DNA from: JAVVEH01 sp032251435 | GTDB lineage: Bacteria > Verrucomicrobiota > Lentisphaeria > Oligosphaerales > MVZH01 | NCBI GenBank assembly: GCA_032251435.1 | Contig: JAVVEH010000046.1 | Coordinates: 1 to 32,497 of the forward strand | Reading direction: 5' to 3' | DNA: 32,497 bases | Shown: in pieces, positions 1-8,579 of the stretch | Position numbering within the stretch: the stretch's first letter is position 1 | How the letters are laid out: the number at the start of each line of letters is the position of its first letter | Made by a program: the position numbers and the translations under genes | The notes under the pieces: generated by a model | Databases searched by the model: none | The model's input: only the letters and a program-made list of their open reading frames with translations | Told to the model about the DNA's origin: nothing

Positions 1-62
1 TTTGCCTGATGGGTAAGGCGGCTGAAACCGGGCGCAAGTCAGTTCCGCAGGCATCTCCCGAA

Positions 63-90
63 TTGACATTCAGTGGATTGGATGTACACT
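63..90 (+). promoter_or_regulatory. Putative sigma70-type promoter of the ADP-ribosylglycohydrolase gene
   Basis: A perfect -35 box TTGACA (63-68) is followed after 16 bases by TACACT (85-90), which matches the -10 consensus at 4 of 6 positions. An alternative -10, TATAAC at 90-95, would leave too long a spacer. It lies about 110 bases upstream of the first gene and nothing else in bases 1-198 looks coding. Assigned by eye. Confidence 0.4.
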
Positions 91-198
91 ATAACAGGGT
101 TAGAAGCGCCTGTTGCGGGTGTTACGCACGGTGCCCGCGGGTAGTTCACCCCCGGTCACAGATCAAGTGAATGGCTACTTGCGAAAGGATGGTGTGAC

Positions 199-1689
199 AT
201 GACGATCAGCGAAGAAATATACCGGGACAAGGTTCACGGGTGCTGGTTGGGAAAAAGTATCGGTGGCACGATCGGCGGGCCGCTGGAAGGAAAAACGGAT
301 TTTTTCGACCTGCCTTTCACATATCCGCGGGAAACCATCGCGAATGATGACCTGGATCTCCAACTTGTCTGGCTGAAGGTTTTGCGGGAAAGCGGCTTGC
401 GAATCACGGCGGATGATCTGGCCGCCGCCTGGCTGGATCACATCGTCTATCCGTTCGATGAATACGGGGTGGCTCTCGCCAATCTCAAAATGGGGCTGAA
501 ACCCCCGGTGACCGGCTATTATAATAACTGGTTTAAAGATTCGATGGGGTCACCTATCCGGTCGGAATTATGGGCATGTCTCTTCCCGGGGCGGCCCGCC
601 ACAGCGGCTTGGTACGCCTTGCAAGACGCCCAGGTCGACCACTGGGGGGAAGGGGTCTACGGAGAAATATTCTTCGCCGCCCTGGAAAGCCTGGCCTTTG
701 ACCATGAGGATGTGGCCGCCTTGGTCAGCCAGGCGCTGGCCTTCATTCCCGAGGACTGCCGGGTTTATCAAGCCGTGAGCATGGTGACACGCTCGTTCGC
801 GGACGGGGAATCCCTGTTAAATTCCCGCAATGAAGTGTTGGCCAGTTTCCGTAATGATAATTTCACCGACGCGCCCCAAAATATGGCGTTTACGATTCTC
901 GGATTGCTCCATGGCGGCGGGGATTTATTGAAGAGCGTGATTTTCGCCGCGAAGTGCGGATATGATGTGGATTGCACGGCCGCCACCGCCGGCGCGGTCG
1001 CCGGCATCCTGGCTGGCGGGAAGGCGGTTTTGGCCGCCGCCGACGCTGATATTGACGACCGGGTCGTCGCGGGTTGGGGCATCCAAAACTGTGACGTGCC
1101 GGAAACGCTGAGCGAGCTGACAGATCAAACTGTGTCCCTGGGGTCGCTAGCGGATCAGGAAGCGGACTTGCCCGAATTGGAGGCCCCGTTCATCTTGCCG
1201 GAGATCCCTCCTTTTGAGGCGCCCATGCGTATTCCGTGCCACTACGATCTGGTGCCCGATGACATTGGTGACAGCCAGCCGTTGTTGACTGAATCCGCTC
1301 AAGAGGTGACTTTTGAGGGGGCCTTTTTCGATGTGGAGGATTTGCTGACCAGTGATGACGATATGCTGGTGCTTGAAACCTGCCTGAATCTGCCCTTCGC
1401 CCGAACACTACGCTTTATTCCTCATTGCACCGGCCCCGTCGCCTTATGGGTTGATAACCGGAAGGTTGTTGAATGGACGACCAGCGCTCCCTTCGTTCCC
1501 GCCGCTCACCGGGGGCCCCAGGGACATGACCGGATGAATTGGGACATGCTCAATCTTGATGAAGGTGTTCATGAGGTGACAATCCGGGTGAAACATCCGT
1601 CTGACGGCCGGCGGCTTGAATTAGCCTGGCTAGCGGTCGATGAGGATAATCACTGGATTCCGGATTTGGTGTACGAACTGAAGCCCTGA
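199..1689 (+). CDS. ADP-ribosylglycohydrolase family protein with C-terminal beta-rich extension
   Basis: This 496-residue protein belongs to the ADP-ribosylglycohydrolase (ARH/DraG, COG1397) family, whose members remove ADP-ribose from proteins or small molecules using two magnesium ions. The N-terminus has the family opening GCWLGKSIGGTIGGPLEG (residues 14-31). An acidic NDDLD motif at 49-53 stands where the metal-binding TDDT motif normally is. The second metal motif is DVDCTAATAG at about 256-265. The catalytic part ends near residue 290. The remaining 200 residues, with a Pro/Glu-rich linker, resemble a beta-sandwich or carbohydrate-binding domain, but I do not recognise a named family. 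There is no signal peptide, so it is probably cytosolic. The start is supported by AAAGGAT at 184-190, eight bases upstream. The gene stands alone and converges with the next. Exact substrate unknown. Confidence 0.85.
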   Translation: MTISEEIYRDKVHGCWLGKSIGGTIGGPLEGKTDFFDLPFTYPRETIANDDLDLQLVWLKVLRESGLRITADDLAAAWLDHIVYPFDEYGVALANLKMGLKPPVTGYYNNWFKDSMGSPIRSELWACLFPGRPATAAWYALQDAQVDHWGEGVYGEIFFAALESLAFDHEDVAALVSQALAFIPEDCRVYQAVSMVTRSFADGESLLNSRNEVLASFRNDNFTDAPQNMAFTILGLLHGGGDLLKSVIFAAKCGYDVDCTAATAGAVAGILAGGKAVLAAADADIDDRVVAGWGIQNCDVPETLSELTDQTVSLGSLADQEADLPELEAPFILPEIPPFEAPMRIPCHYDLVPDDIGDSQPLLTESAQEVTFEGAFFDVEDLLTSDDDMLVLETCLNLPFARTLRFIPHCTGPVALWVDNRKVVEWTTSAPFVPAAHRGPQGHDRMNWDMLNLDEGVHEVTIRVKHPSDGRRLELAWLAVDEDNHWIPDLVYELKP

Positions 1690-1736
1690 CCGCGGGCTCC
1701 GCAAGGGATGCGGGGGCTGTCTTGGAAAAAGCTGTT

Positions 1737-1754
1737 GCCCCCGATTTTGGGGGC
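1737..1754. terminator. GC-rich hairpin downstream of the ADP-ribosylglycohydrolase gene
   Basis: Perfect 6-bp stem GCCCCC/GGGGGC around a GATTTT loop, about 50 bases after the stop codon, in the gap between two convergent genes. There is no T-tract on either side, so intrinsic termination is only possible. Confidence 0.3.
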
Positions 1755-1818
1755 GGGGACGTAGGCCGGACTTCCGTATCCGTCTTCGCCGGTAAGGGGG
1801 TGTTCTGCGTTGAGTGTC

Positions 1819-1838
1819 GCCGGGGAGCGAGCCCCGGC
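1819..1838. terminator. GC-rich hairpin downstream of the lipoprotein gene
   Basis: Perfect 7-bp stem GCCGGGG/CCCCGGC with a 6-base loop, 26 bases beyond the stop of the leftward lipoprotein gene. It lacks a T-tract. Together with the hairpin at 1737-1754 it may separate the two convergent transcripts. Confidence 0.35.
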
Positions 1839-1863
1839 CCATGCGATGCTTGGATGGAGGAAC

Positions 1864-2529
1864 TTACTCGGCGGGCGGCGCCAATGGAGGCGCCGCGTCA
1901 GCGGCTTCGACGGGGACGGGATTGGCAGGTGCCGCGGAAGGGGTGAAACCGGTCAGCGTGTAAATGTCATTCACCAATTGCTGGTAGAAGGATTTATAAG
2001 CCGCCGCCGTGTTTTGTTCGAGAGCGGTCTGAGTGGATTTAGAAATAAACGGAATTCCCAGTCCCGGCTTGGCATCATCACTTTTCACGAGATACTTCTT
2101 TTCAAAAATGTCGGTTTTCTGTTCATTTTCGATGGTGATAGCGACGGCCAGAGTCACCTTTTCTTTGTCCAAGTCATACTGGATATCCGTGATCGTCACC
2201 AACAGGCCTTTTTCAGACCGCCGGTCTTTATAGCGTTCGATATAGAAGTCCTCAAAGGCGTTTGTCATGCCGGTTCTGGCGAAATCCAAGACCAAATTTC
2301 CAACGGGGACATCCACCCGTTTCCGTGTCATGGCATTCGTTATTCCGCGGGGGTACCAAGTGTCACGCACGGCTTGTGGAACCAGCAAGCCCACCGTCAT
2401 GGGGGCCGCCTGGCTCGGCCGGGTTTCGGTGACGGCATTAGGCGCGACGTAAATATTTCTCACGCATCCGCACAGCGTGAACAAAGCGGCGGCCAACATC
2501 AGACTTGGCGACAAACGCTGGAACCACAT
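1864..2529 (-). CDS. Putative outer-membrane lipoprotein, YajG-like in layout
   Basis: The 221-residue product begins with a short basic and hydrophobic leader ending in the lipobox-like LCGC, so Cys22 is the probable lipidation site after signal peptidase II cleavage. The mature part is one globular domain of about 170 residues, including alternating hydrophobic strands (LLVTITDIQYDLD, VTLAVAITIE) and a helix near the end. A Pro/Ala-rich tail follows. Size and layout recall the YajG lipoprotein family, but no diagnostic motif allows a firm assignment and the function is unknown. The ATG has GGGAGA about eight bases upstream, and a good promoter lies at 2649-2676, so it is probably transcribed on its own. 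Confidence 0.7.
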   Translation of the reverse strand: MWFQRLSPSLMLAAALFTLCGCVRNIYVAPNAVTETRPSQAAPMTVGLLVPQAVRDTWYPRGITNAMTRKRVDVPVGNLVLDFARTGMTNAFEDFYIERYKDRRSEKGLLVTITDIQYDLDKEKVTLAVAITIENEQKTDIFEKKYLVKSDDAKPGLGIPFISKSTQTALEQNTAAAYKSFYQQLVNDIYTLTGFTPSAAPANPVPVEAADAAPPLAPPAE

Positions 2530-2648
2530 AAATCAATCTCCCGAGTAAAACCATTTAGATTCTTCTTCCCGTTTGAAGCGGGAGCAAAGAAAGAGAGCAA
2601 TCGCCGACGGGACCGCCGCCGGTATTCGCCGTAAAAAAAACGCCTTGT

Positions 2649-2676
2649 AATATACGCCGCATAACCCGTTTGTAAA
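2649..2676 (-). promoter_or_regulatory. Putative promoter of the lipoprotein gene
   Basis: Read on the minus strand, TTTACA (2676-2671) and TATATT (2654-2649) each match the sigma70 consensus at 5 of 6 positions with a 16-base spacer. They lie about 120 bases before the lipoprotein ATG and just past the ROK kinase stop codon, which would make the lipoprotein gene a separate transcription unit. Confidence 0.5.
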
Positions 2677-2686
2677 TATCAATCCA

Positions 2687-3685
2687 TCATGGCCGCCATT
2701 CCCCGGCTTCAAAAAGTGAATACAGGGCCACGGCGATCCCGGCGAGTTCCCCTATTTGGTGCCCCATGGCCGGTGTTTCAAAGCGGCAGCTTTCCAGCAT
2801 GGGTTTCCAGGCAAAGCGGGGAAGATGCTCCTTAACGGGTTTCATCAACATATCCCCGGAGTAAATAAACGTGGTGCCCAAAATAATCATTTCCGGGTTG
2901 AGGGTGTTCATGACTGTTCCCAGGCCCTGCGCCATGCGCAGGCAAATAGCCGCCCAGAATTCAGCGGCCCGCGGGCATCCGTCCTTCACCGCTTCCCGCA
3001 ACATTTGGTAATTCAATTTGGCCGCGTCGCCATTCACATCAGGCAACCGCATGATGACGGAGTCCGGTTTGTCACCGAATAATTCAGCCAACTGTTTCGA
3101 GACACTCTTGCCGCCGCAAAACGCCTCAAAGCAGCCTCGTTGGCCGCATCCACAGAGCGGGCCGTTGATATCCAGCACCACATGTCCCACCTCGCCGGCG
3201 TTTCCCGTCGGCCCTTGAACCAACTTGCCGGCGGCGATAATTCCCCCGCCAATGCCCGTGCTCATCGTGACATACGTGACATCCGAGCATCCTTTCGCCA
3301 CGCCGAAAAACCACTCCACAAGCACGCCGGCGTTGGCGTCGTTCTGCATGACCGCGGGAATGCCCAAGCGGCTGGACACGTCATCCCGAATCGGCACCTC
3401 GCCCCATGTCATGTTCGGGGTTTTTTCGATAATCCCCCTGCTTAAATTGATCGGACCCGGTGTGCTTAACCCGCAAACGGGAATGTCAGCCATGCTAAAG
3501 CCGGCTTTCTTGACAACATGGTGAGCGAGATCACAAAGTTCCGGTATCACGTCGTTGTAGGGCCGTTGCGCGCCGCCATGGACGCGTTCGGACGCGAGGA
3601 TGTTTCCCTGGCTGTCGCCGACACAAACAGCGATTTTCGTGCCGCCGACATCGATGCCCAGGATTGGTGTGCGGGTGTCAAGCAT
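2687..3685 (-). CDS. ROK family sugar kinase (glucokinase-like)
   Basis: This 332-residue protein has the full ROK pattern. The phosphate-binding DVGGTK is at residues 12-17, the catalytic Asp lies in QNDANAG near residue 115, and GEVGH comes before the ROK zinc motif CGCGQRGCFE at 178-187. ROK kinases phosphorylate glucose, N-acetylglucosamine, N-acetylmannosamine or other hexoses with ATP in the cytosol. The zinc motif places it with true kinases, and there is no N-terminal helix-turn-helix, so it is not a NagC-type repressor. Length is typical. It lies 23 bases downstream of the exonuclease gene on the same strand, probably at the end of an operon. The exact sugar cannot be read from the sequence. 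Confidence 0.9.
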   Translation of the reverse strand: MLDTRTPILGIDVGGTKIAVCVGDSQGNILASERVHGGAQRPYNDVIPELCDLAHHVVKKAGFSMADIPVCGLSTPGPINLSRGIIEKTPNMTWGEVPIRDDVSSRLGIPAVMQNDANAGVLVEWFFGVAKGCSDVTYVTMSTGIGGGIIAAGKLVQGPTGNAGEVGHVVLDINGPLCGCGQRGCFEAFCGGKSVSKQLAELFGDKPDSVIMRLPDVNGDAAKLNYQMLREAVKDGCPRAAEFWAAICLRMAQGLGTVMNTLNPEMIILGTTFIYSGDMLMKPVKEHLPRFAWKPMLESCRFETPAMGHQIGELAGIAVALYSLFEAGEWRP

Positions 3686-3708
3686 GATCGGTTCTTTTGT
3701 TGAGCTGA

Positions 3709-4620
3709 TTAGAAAAAATCAAATAATGCCGGGCTCTTCTGTTGGTTCCGTTCGGTCAGCAAAGTCTTTTTAATCGCATTCAACTGATACGTGTCCGCCA
3801 ATCCAAACAGTTGATCATAATCAGCCGCGCGCTTACGGCTGGACTCCACATTTTCCCATGTGTCCGGCAACGCGGGAATCAGGGCCACAATATGCTTATT
3901 GTCACGGATCCGGTCAGCATGCGTGGTGATCGACTGGCGGATGGTTTCCCGGGGAACGGCGTCCAGATTTTCGAGGATCCCGTCAATCGAGCCGAATTGA
4001 CGCAGTAGCTGCGCGGCGGTTTTCGGGCCGATTCCCGGCACGCCGGGGATATTGTCAGCGGTGTCTCCGACCAAAGCCAGCCAGTCGCGGACCTGTGTCG
4101 GCGGCACGCCGAATTTCTCCTCCACTTGGGCTTCGCCAAGGCTGAGGTAGTTCCCCTGTTTTCCGGGGATGATCATCCGGGTGTGGTTGTCTTTCACGAG
4201 CTGGCCTAAATCCTTGTCAGGAGAAACAATAAGGATTTCCACATCCAGGTCAGCGGTGGCCAGCCCCGCGATCAGATCGTCGGCTTCATAACCCGCGCGT
4301 TCAAAAATGGGGATACCCAGCGCCTCGACCCATTCACGAATGGGTTGGATCTGCGCGCGCAGGTCATCAGGCATGGGAGGTCGGTTGGCTTTATACGACG
4401 GCAGACGCTCCAAGCGCGTCTGAGGCACGCCTTTGTCCAGAACAAACGCCGAGTAGGTGAGGTCGAAGTTGCCAGCCAGGGTTTGGAAAAAGCGGGCGAC
4501 ACCAAACAGGGCGTTTGTCGGATGGCCGGCGGTGTTGGTCAGGTGCCGGATAGCGTGGAAGGCCCGGTAAATTTGAGCGAAGCCGTCAATCAGAACAAGT
4601 TGCGGGGGAGAGGCGGGCAT
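3709..4620 (-). CDS. Stand-alone 5'-3' exonuclease / flap endonuclease (Pol I N-domain type)
   Basis: The 303-residue protein is a PIN-like 5' nuclease with an H3TH DNA-binding module, the same fold as the N-terminal domain of DNA polymerase I and bacteriophage 5' exonucleases. The metal-binding acidic set is present: D12 in LIDG, D62, the YEADD motif at 111-115, SPDKD with D135 and D137, and GDTADNIPG with D186 and D189. The helix-hairpin-helix segment IPGVPGIGPKTAAQLL follows directly. It probably removes RNA primers or 5' flaps in replication and repair. No polymerase domain is attached; whether a full Pol I exists elsewhere cannot be judged here. The gene sits 6 bases after the NDP kinase stop codon, so the two are likely co-transcribed. 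Confidence 0.9.
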   Translation of the reverse strand: MPASPPQLVLIDGFAQIYRAFHAIRHLTNTAGHPTNALFGVARFFQTLAGNFDLTYSAFVLDKGVPQTRLERLPSYKANRPPMPDDLRAQIQPIREWVEALGIPIFERAGYEADDLIAGLATADLDVEILIVSPDKDLGQLVKDNHTRMIIPGKQGNYLSLGEAQVEEKFGVPPTQVRDWLALVGDTADNIPGVPGIGPKTAAQLLRQFGSIDGILENLDAVPRETIRQSITTHADRIRDNKHIVALIPALPDTWENVESSRKRAADYDQLFGLADTYQLNAIKKTLLTERNQQKSPALFDFF

Positions 4621-4626
4621 GTAATG

Positions 4627-5832
4627 TTAAAGTTCATTGCGGGCGTGAGCCAGGGTTTGCTGGATCAGGTTAGATTGATCCAATTTAAGAATCGCCATTT
4701 CTCTGGCGGCGTTTTCCGGACTGTCAGAGGCGTGGGCGGTATTGATCATGACATTGTGGCCAAATTCCCCCCGCACGGTTCCGCCGGGAGCTTTTGTGGG
4801 GTCAGTGGGACCTAGCACATTACGAATTTTTTCCACAGCGTCTTCGCCTTCGTAAACCACAGCGAGGCATCCCACCAAGCCTGGTTTGTTCATATCCTCG
4901 ACGGGCGTGTCTCCCGGCCGGCGGCCGCTCATGAAATGCACAATGCGTTCAAATTGCTCGTGCGCGTAAGGGACCCCGACGGTCTCGGCCAGCGTGGTGG
5001 CGACGGTCGGCGGCAGGCGGAACCCCAATTCCGTTTCAAGACAAACCTTTGCCTGTTCCCCGATTGAAGGCGCCAGTTTTTGTGCCAAAATATCCTTAAC
5101 AGGCCCGTAGAACTCCAAGGCCTGGGCGACCGTCATTCGAACCAGTTTGCAGCCAATGATCCGCAGGCCGGTCCGGCTGAACAGATCCACCACGGCACCG
5201 GGGCGCACGCTGCGATGGCGGAAGCTGTCGGGCTTAATGAGCACAAGTGTGCGTTGCACGCGTTCCGGGCAGGGATAATTGACGGTGCCCTCGATCAGGT
5301 TAGGCGACCGCTGAATAAAATCTTCCCAAATGTCCAGCCCCTCTTCGCCCGGTTCGGAGTAAAGGACCGCGGGCTCAAAATATTGCAATGATCCGTCGTC
5401 ATAGCGCACTTCATCCCCGAACGCTCCCCGGATAGTTTCCCCGGAGTCAGCTGTGATAAAATGGCCTGTGACCGCCTCGATCTCCTGCTGTATGTTATCT
5501 CCACAAAAAACCAGCAGCAGCGCCCGGTGTTTTCTCCCGTCCGCCGCCGGACTCATATGTTTACGAACGTAATCCCGGATCATCATCCGGTACTTTCGAT
5601 CCAATTCATTCTTGCCCGGTTTGATCGCCGCGCAAAATTTTTCAGTCATCTCCTCGTCCAAGCCCACCACTTGGGCGCCGACCAACGTGCCGGTGGTTCC
5701 GCTGAGGAGGCGGGAGATGACCGCCCCAGTCCGGGATTTTCGAACCGTGTGCGGAGTAATTAAGACGTAAGCGAGGCGATGCTTCATGATCGTGCGATGA
5801 AACCCTGTGATGTTGCCGGCGGTCAATGCCAT
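4627..5832 (-). CDS. Tandem nucleoside diphosphate kinase, first domain degenerate
   Basis: The 401-residue protein contains two NDP kinase domains, whereas the usual enzyme has one of about 140 residues. The C-terminal domain (about 194-401) is intact: LVLIKPD with Lys200, GTVRGEFG, and the catalytic histidine His367 in NTAHASDSPENA. It carries an insertion of about 50 residues before the segment FERIVHFMSG. The N-terminal domain (about 16-175) keeps the fold cues (YVLITP, ETIRGAFGD). It has lost the nucleotide-contacting Lys (ITPHT for IKPDA) and the catalytic His (Leu157 in PAVLYSE). NDP kinases transfer the gamma phosphate between nucleotides through phosphohistidine. The start is uncertain: ATG 5832 is overlapped by its GAGGGG, a TTG two codons on has better spacing, and ATG 5787 fits family length best. 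Confidence 0.85.
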   Translation of the reverse strand: MALTAGNITGFHRTIMKHRLAYVLITPHTVRKSRTGAVISRLLSGTTGTLVGAQVVGLDEEMTEKFCAAIKPGKNELDRKYRMMIRDYVRKHMSPAADGRKHRALLLVFCGDNIQQEIEAVTGHFITADSGETIRGAFGDEVRYDDGSLQYFEPAVLYSEPGEEGLDIWEDFIQRSPNLIEGTVNYPCPERVQRTLVLIKPDSFRHRSVRPGAVVDLFSRTGLRIIGCKLVRMTVAQALEFYGPVKDILAQKLAPSIGEQAKVCLETELGFRLPPTVATTLAETVGVPYAHEQFERIVHFMSGRRPGDTPVEDMNKPGLVGCLAVVYEGEDAVEKIRNVLGPTDPTKAPGGTVRGEFGHNVMINTAHASDSPENAAREMAILKLDQSNLIQQTLAHARNEL

Positions 5833-5896
5833 CCCCTCGGAAAGGGAGACAGGAGGCGTAATGTATCCCGGAAATTCAGTAATTAAAGGCGGCGGA

Positions 5897-8575
5897 TCAG
5901 AGAGTTTGGTGATATCGCTTCCCTGATTGAAAGGCTTCTAAGCGTTTTCGCGCTTCACGTTCGCGCTCGCCTGTGGCCGCTTTTTGAACGGCGCGTCGGG
6001 CAGTCCGCACCGCGTCGCTGAAATAGCCCGCTTCGGCATAGGCGGCGGCCAAGGTCATCAGCAATTCCGCATCGCTTTCCGGAGCGTGAAGCACCGCCTT
6101 CTGGGCCAGCTCCAAGGCTTGCTTGCCATTCCGGAGCGCGGGATCAGGGCTGACGGCGAGAATCTCCGCGCAGGCGCGCAGCGCCGGCACATGATCTTGC
6201 TTGGCGAGAACCGCGGCGGCGTAAGAGTCCAACGCGCTTTTGCGTGCGTTCATCGCTTCATAGGTCACGCCCATCTGGTAATAGGCATCGGCCATTTTCG
6301 GCCTTAAACGCACGGCTCTACTCAGCATCCGAACCGCTTCCCCATACTGTTTTTTTTCACGCAAAGCCACCCCGAGAAAAAAGCTGGCGCCGGCCAAATC
6401 CGGTTGGCTTGTCAACGCCAGGCGCAGATGGTCGACGGCGTCATCAAAGGCCTGATTCTCAAAAGCCATATAACCAGCCAGATAATGTCCCATGGCTCCG
6501 CGGGGGTCTTTCTGGATGAGGGCGTGAATGATCCCCGCCGCGTCCTCCATCTTGCCGGCTTTCACCAAGTTGAAAGCCTGGAAAATGTCGGGTCCAAACG
6601 AGGTTTCATTTGTGGTGAAGGCGACTTGGTCATACTCCAGGATGTCACGCTTGCCATGTCCGGGAAGAGCGCTGATATTAAGAAATTCCGGCAATCCTTC
6701 CACCTTATTGCCAATGGCTTCCTGGTGTTTCAGAAGCTCTTCCTCGACATCATCACCGCGGGCGCCCGGATCCATTTTAAAGGCCGCGCGCAGATGGACC
6801 GCCGCCTCCTCCACGTCTCCGAGAATCAATAAACTTCGCCCGAGCATTGTGCGGACCCGGGCGTTTCCCGGGGCCAGCTCCATCGCCCGCCTGAGATGGA
6901 GCAGCGCCTCTTCATAGCGCTTTTCCCCCATCAGTTCCCGGGCGAGAAACTCATTGCCGACGGGCAGGTCCGGATACGTTTTGACAACCTGCCGCCAAAA
7001 CGCTTCAGAGTTTGTCACGATGGCGCCCCGCGGCAAGGCGCTGAGCGCGAAAAGCCCGACCAAGGTCAATCCGGTGAGATTGGCGCCGATAGCGCCTTTG
7101 ATTTCACCGGCTAAGCTAAAGAGCCAGGCGGTCACCCCCACAAGCGCGATGGCCAGCACCACCATGCCTGGATAAGCCAGATAGGCGCCTGTCAGCCCAT
7201 AATTAAAGCCGGCGTTCCGGGGCAAATACATGGTGACGCCAAACAGGATGACCGTCCAGCTCCAGACAAGAAAAAAGAGCGGCCGGAAAACGGTTGTCCG
7301 GCGTAAAAAGAAAAAAATGACCAGGCTGAGACCCAGACTGGCAAGGGGAAGCGCGCCCATGACCGCGCTCTCCGGTTTAAACGGCGGCAGGAAAAAAGAA
7401 ATCGATGGCCAAACTGTGTCAAGCGGCAGGCGGAAGACCAGCCAGGCGCCTGTTTTGATTTGTTCAAGCCAGCTTAAGCTGAACGGATTCGAGGGCGATC
7501 TGACAGCCAGCATGAGGGAGATGACCGCGCCGGGCGTGACAACAAGAATCACAGGCAGGCAGAGGAGAACGTGCCGGATCCCCGTGTTGACTTTGGTTCC
7601 CCGCCGGAATCCCATGATTCCCAAGACGAGAAACGGACTAGTCAGCGCCAGACCCGCGTGACAAAATGAGGCCGCCGCCGCGCAGAGCACGCTCGTCAGC
7701 AGCCAAAGCGGATTAAGATCATCACTGTTGGGCTTGTCGTAGTTGCTGAAGGCCACTAAAGAGGCGAGCAGAAACGTCGTGCCCATGACGACCGGGCGGG
7801 CGTACATCCAGCCAACGGCTGGAAAACACAAAGGATGAACCGCGAAGACCGCGGCCGCCAGCCAGGGCGCTGACAGGCGCAGGTTTAAGTTCCGCCCCAA
7901 CCGCCACACAAGGACCGCGCTTAAACTGTGTAGAACCAAGTTGGCCACACGGTAGCCGCTTCCGTCACTGCCCCAGAAGAAATGCTCAATCCACATGGTG
8001 AACCAGGGGAGAGGGGCGTATTCGCCCTCGAAGACAGTCAGCCAGCTGTGCAGAACACCATCTTTCGAACTGATAAATGATCCGTCGGCGAGAAGTTTTT
8101 CATCCAGCCACAGGCGGCCGCTTCCGAGACTGACGGCGTGCGCCGCGACCGCCAGGATAATGAGCGGCAGGGCACCGATGAAAAATCGCCGGAGAATTGT
8201 CCACACATCTTTTTTAGTCAGGCGGGTATAGGTGAATCCGGTAAACGAGAGGAGGCGGACAAACGACGGTGTCTTGATCGAAAAAGGAGACGTTTTTGGA
8301 GCCATCCCGCTGTCGGCTCTGGATTTAAGTTTCGAGCGACGGGAGGAGACTGCTTTTTCGGGTTCGGGGGCGGCGGTTTCGCCGCCGCGCGGGCGCCGGG
8401 ATCGGTGACTTGCGGCCGACGCTTCCCGGGCCGGCGCGACACCCGATGGATGCCGCCTGTCACCACTGATCCGACCGCCACCCAGTCGGCCGGAGACCGT
8501 TTTTTTTGAGTGGGACAGTGATGATGAGTGGCGCTTACGGGATCCGGTGTCCGGTTTTCCATCGTGTTCAGGCAT
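5897..8575 (-). CDS. Polytopic membrane protein with C-terminal TPRs (TMTC / GT-C glycosyltransferase-like)
   Basis: The 892-residue product has three parts. Residues 1-115 are a very basic, Ser/Arg/Gly-rich, probably disordered cytoplasmic tail. Residues about 125-515 form many membrane helices. Their loops resemble the GT-C glycosyltransferases of the TMTC / protein O-mannosyltransferase type: LWLDEKLL early on, APLPWFTMWIEHFFWG, YRVANLVLHSL and FAVHPLCFPAVGWMYARP. Residues about 540-880 are tetratricopeptide repeats, for example EEALLHLRRAMELAPGN and EAVRMLSRAVRLRPKMADAY. It may glycosylate exported proteins or a lipid carrier, with the TPRs binding a partner; that is inferred from the fold only. 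The ATG lies 4 bases after the panC stop, with GGAG within the end of panC, so translation is coupled to panC. Confidence 0.75.
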   Translation of the reverse strand: MPEHDGKPDTGSRKRHSSSLSHSKKTVSGRLGGGRISGDRRHPSGVAPAREASAASHRSRRPRGGETAAPEPEKAVSSRRSKLKSRADSGMAPKTSPFSIKTPSFVRLLSFTGFTYTRLTKKDVWTILRRFFIGALPLIILAVAAHAVSLGSGRLWLDEKLLADGSFISSKDGVLHSWLTVFEGEYAPLPWFTMWIEHFFWGSDGSGYRVANLVLHSLSAVLVWRLGRNLNLRLSAPWLAAAVFAVHPLCFPAVGWMYARPVVMGTTFLLASLVAFSNYDKPNSDDLNPLWLLTSVLCAAAASFCHAGLALTSPFLVLGIMGFRRGTKVNTGIRHVLLCLPVILVVTPGAVISLMLAVRSPSNPFSLSWLEQIKTGAWLVFRLPLDTVWPSISFFLPPFKPESAVMGALPLASLGLSLVIFFFLRRTTVFRPLFFLVWSWTVILFGVTMYLPRNAGFNYGLTGAYLAYPGMVVLAIALVGVTAWLFSLAGEIKGAIGANLTGLTLVGLFALSALPRGAIVTNSEAFWRQVVKTYPDLPVGNEFLARELMGEKRYEEALLHLRRAMELAPGNARVRTMLGRSLLILGDVEEAAVHLRAAFKMDPGARGDDVEEELLKHQEAIGNKVEGLPEFLNISALPGHGKRDILEYDQVAFTTNETSFGPDIFQAFNLVKAGKMEDAAGIIHALIQKDPRGAMGHYLAGYMAFENQAFDDAVDHLRLALTSQPDLAGASFFLGVALREKKQYGEAVRMLSRAVRLRPKMADAYYQMGVTYEAMNARKSALDSYAAAVLAKQDHVPALRACAEILAVSPDPALRNGKQALELAQKAVLHAPESDAELLMTLAAAYAEAGYFSDAVRTARRAVQKAATGEREREARKRLEAFQSGKRYHQTL

Positions 8576-8579
8576 TATG

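Noticed and set aside
1810..2634. A 274-codon plus-strand reading frame over the lipoprotein gene
   Set aside because: Antisense to a gene with a signal peptide, lipobox, ribosome-binding site and promoter; the plus-strand product has no recognisable domain.
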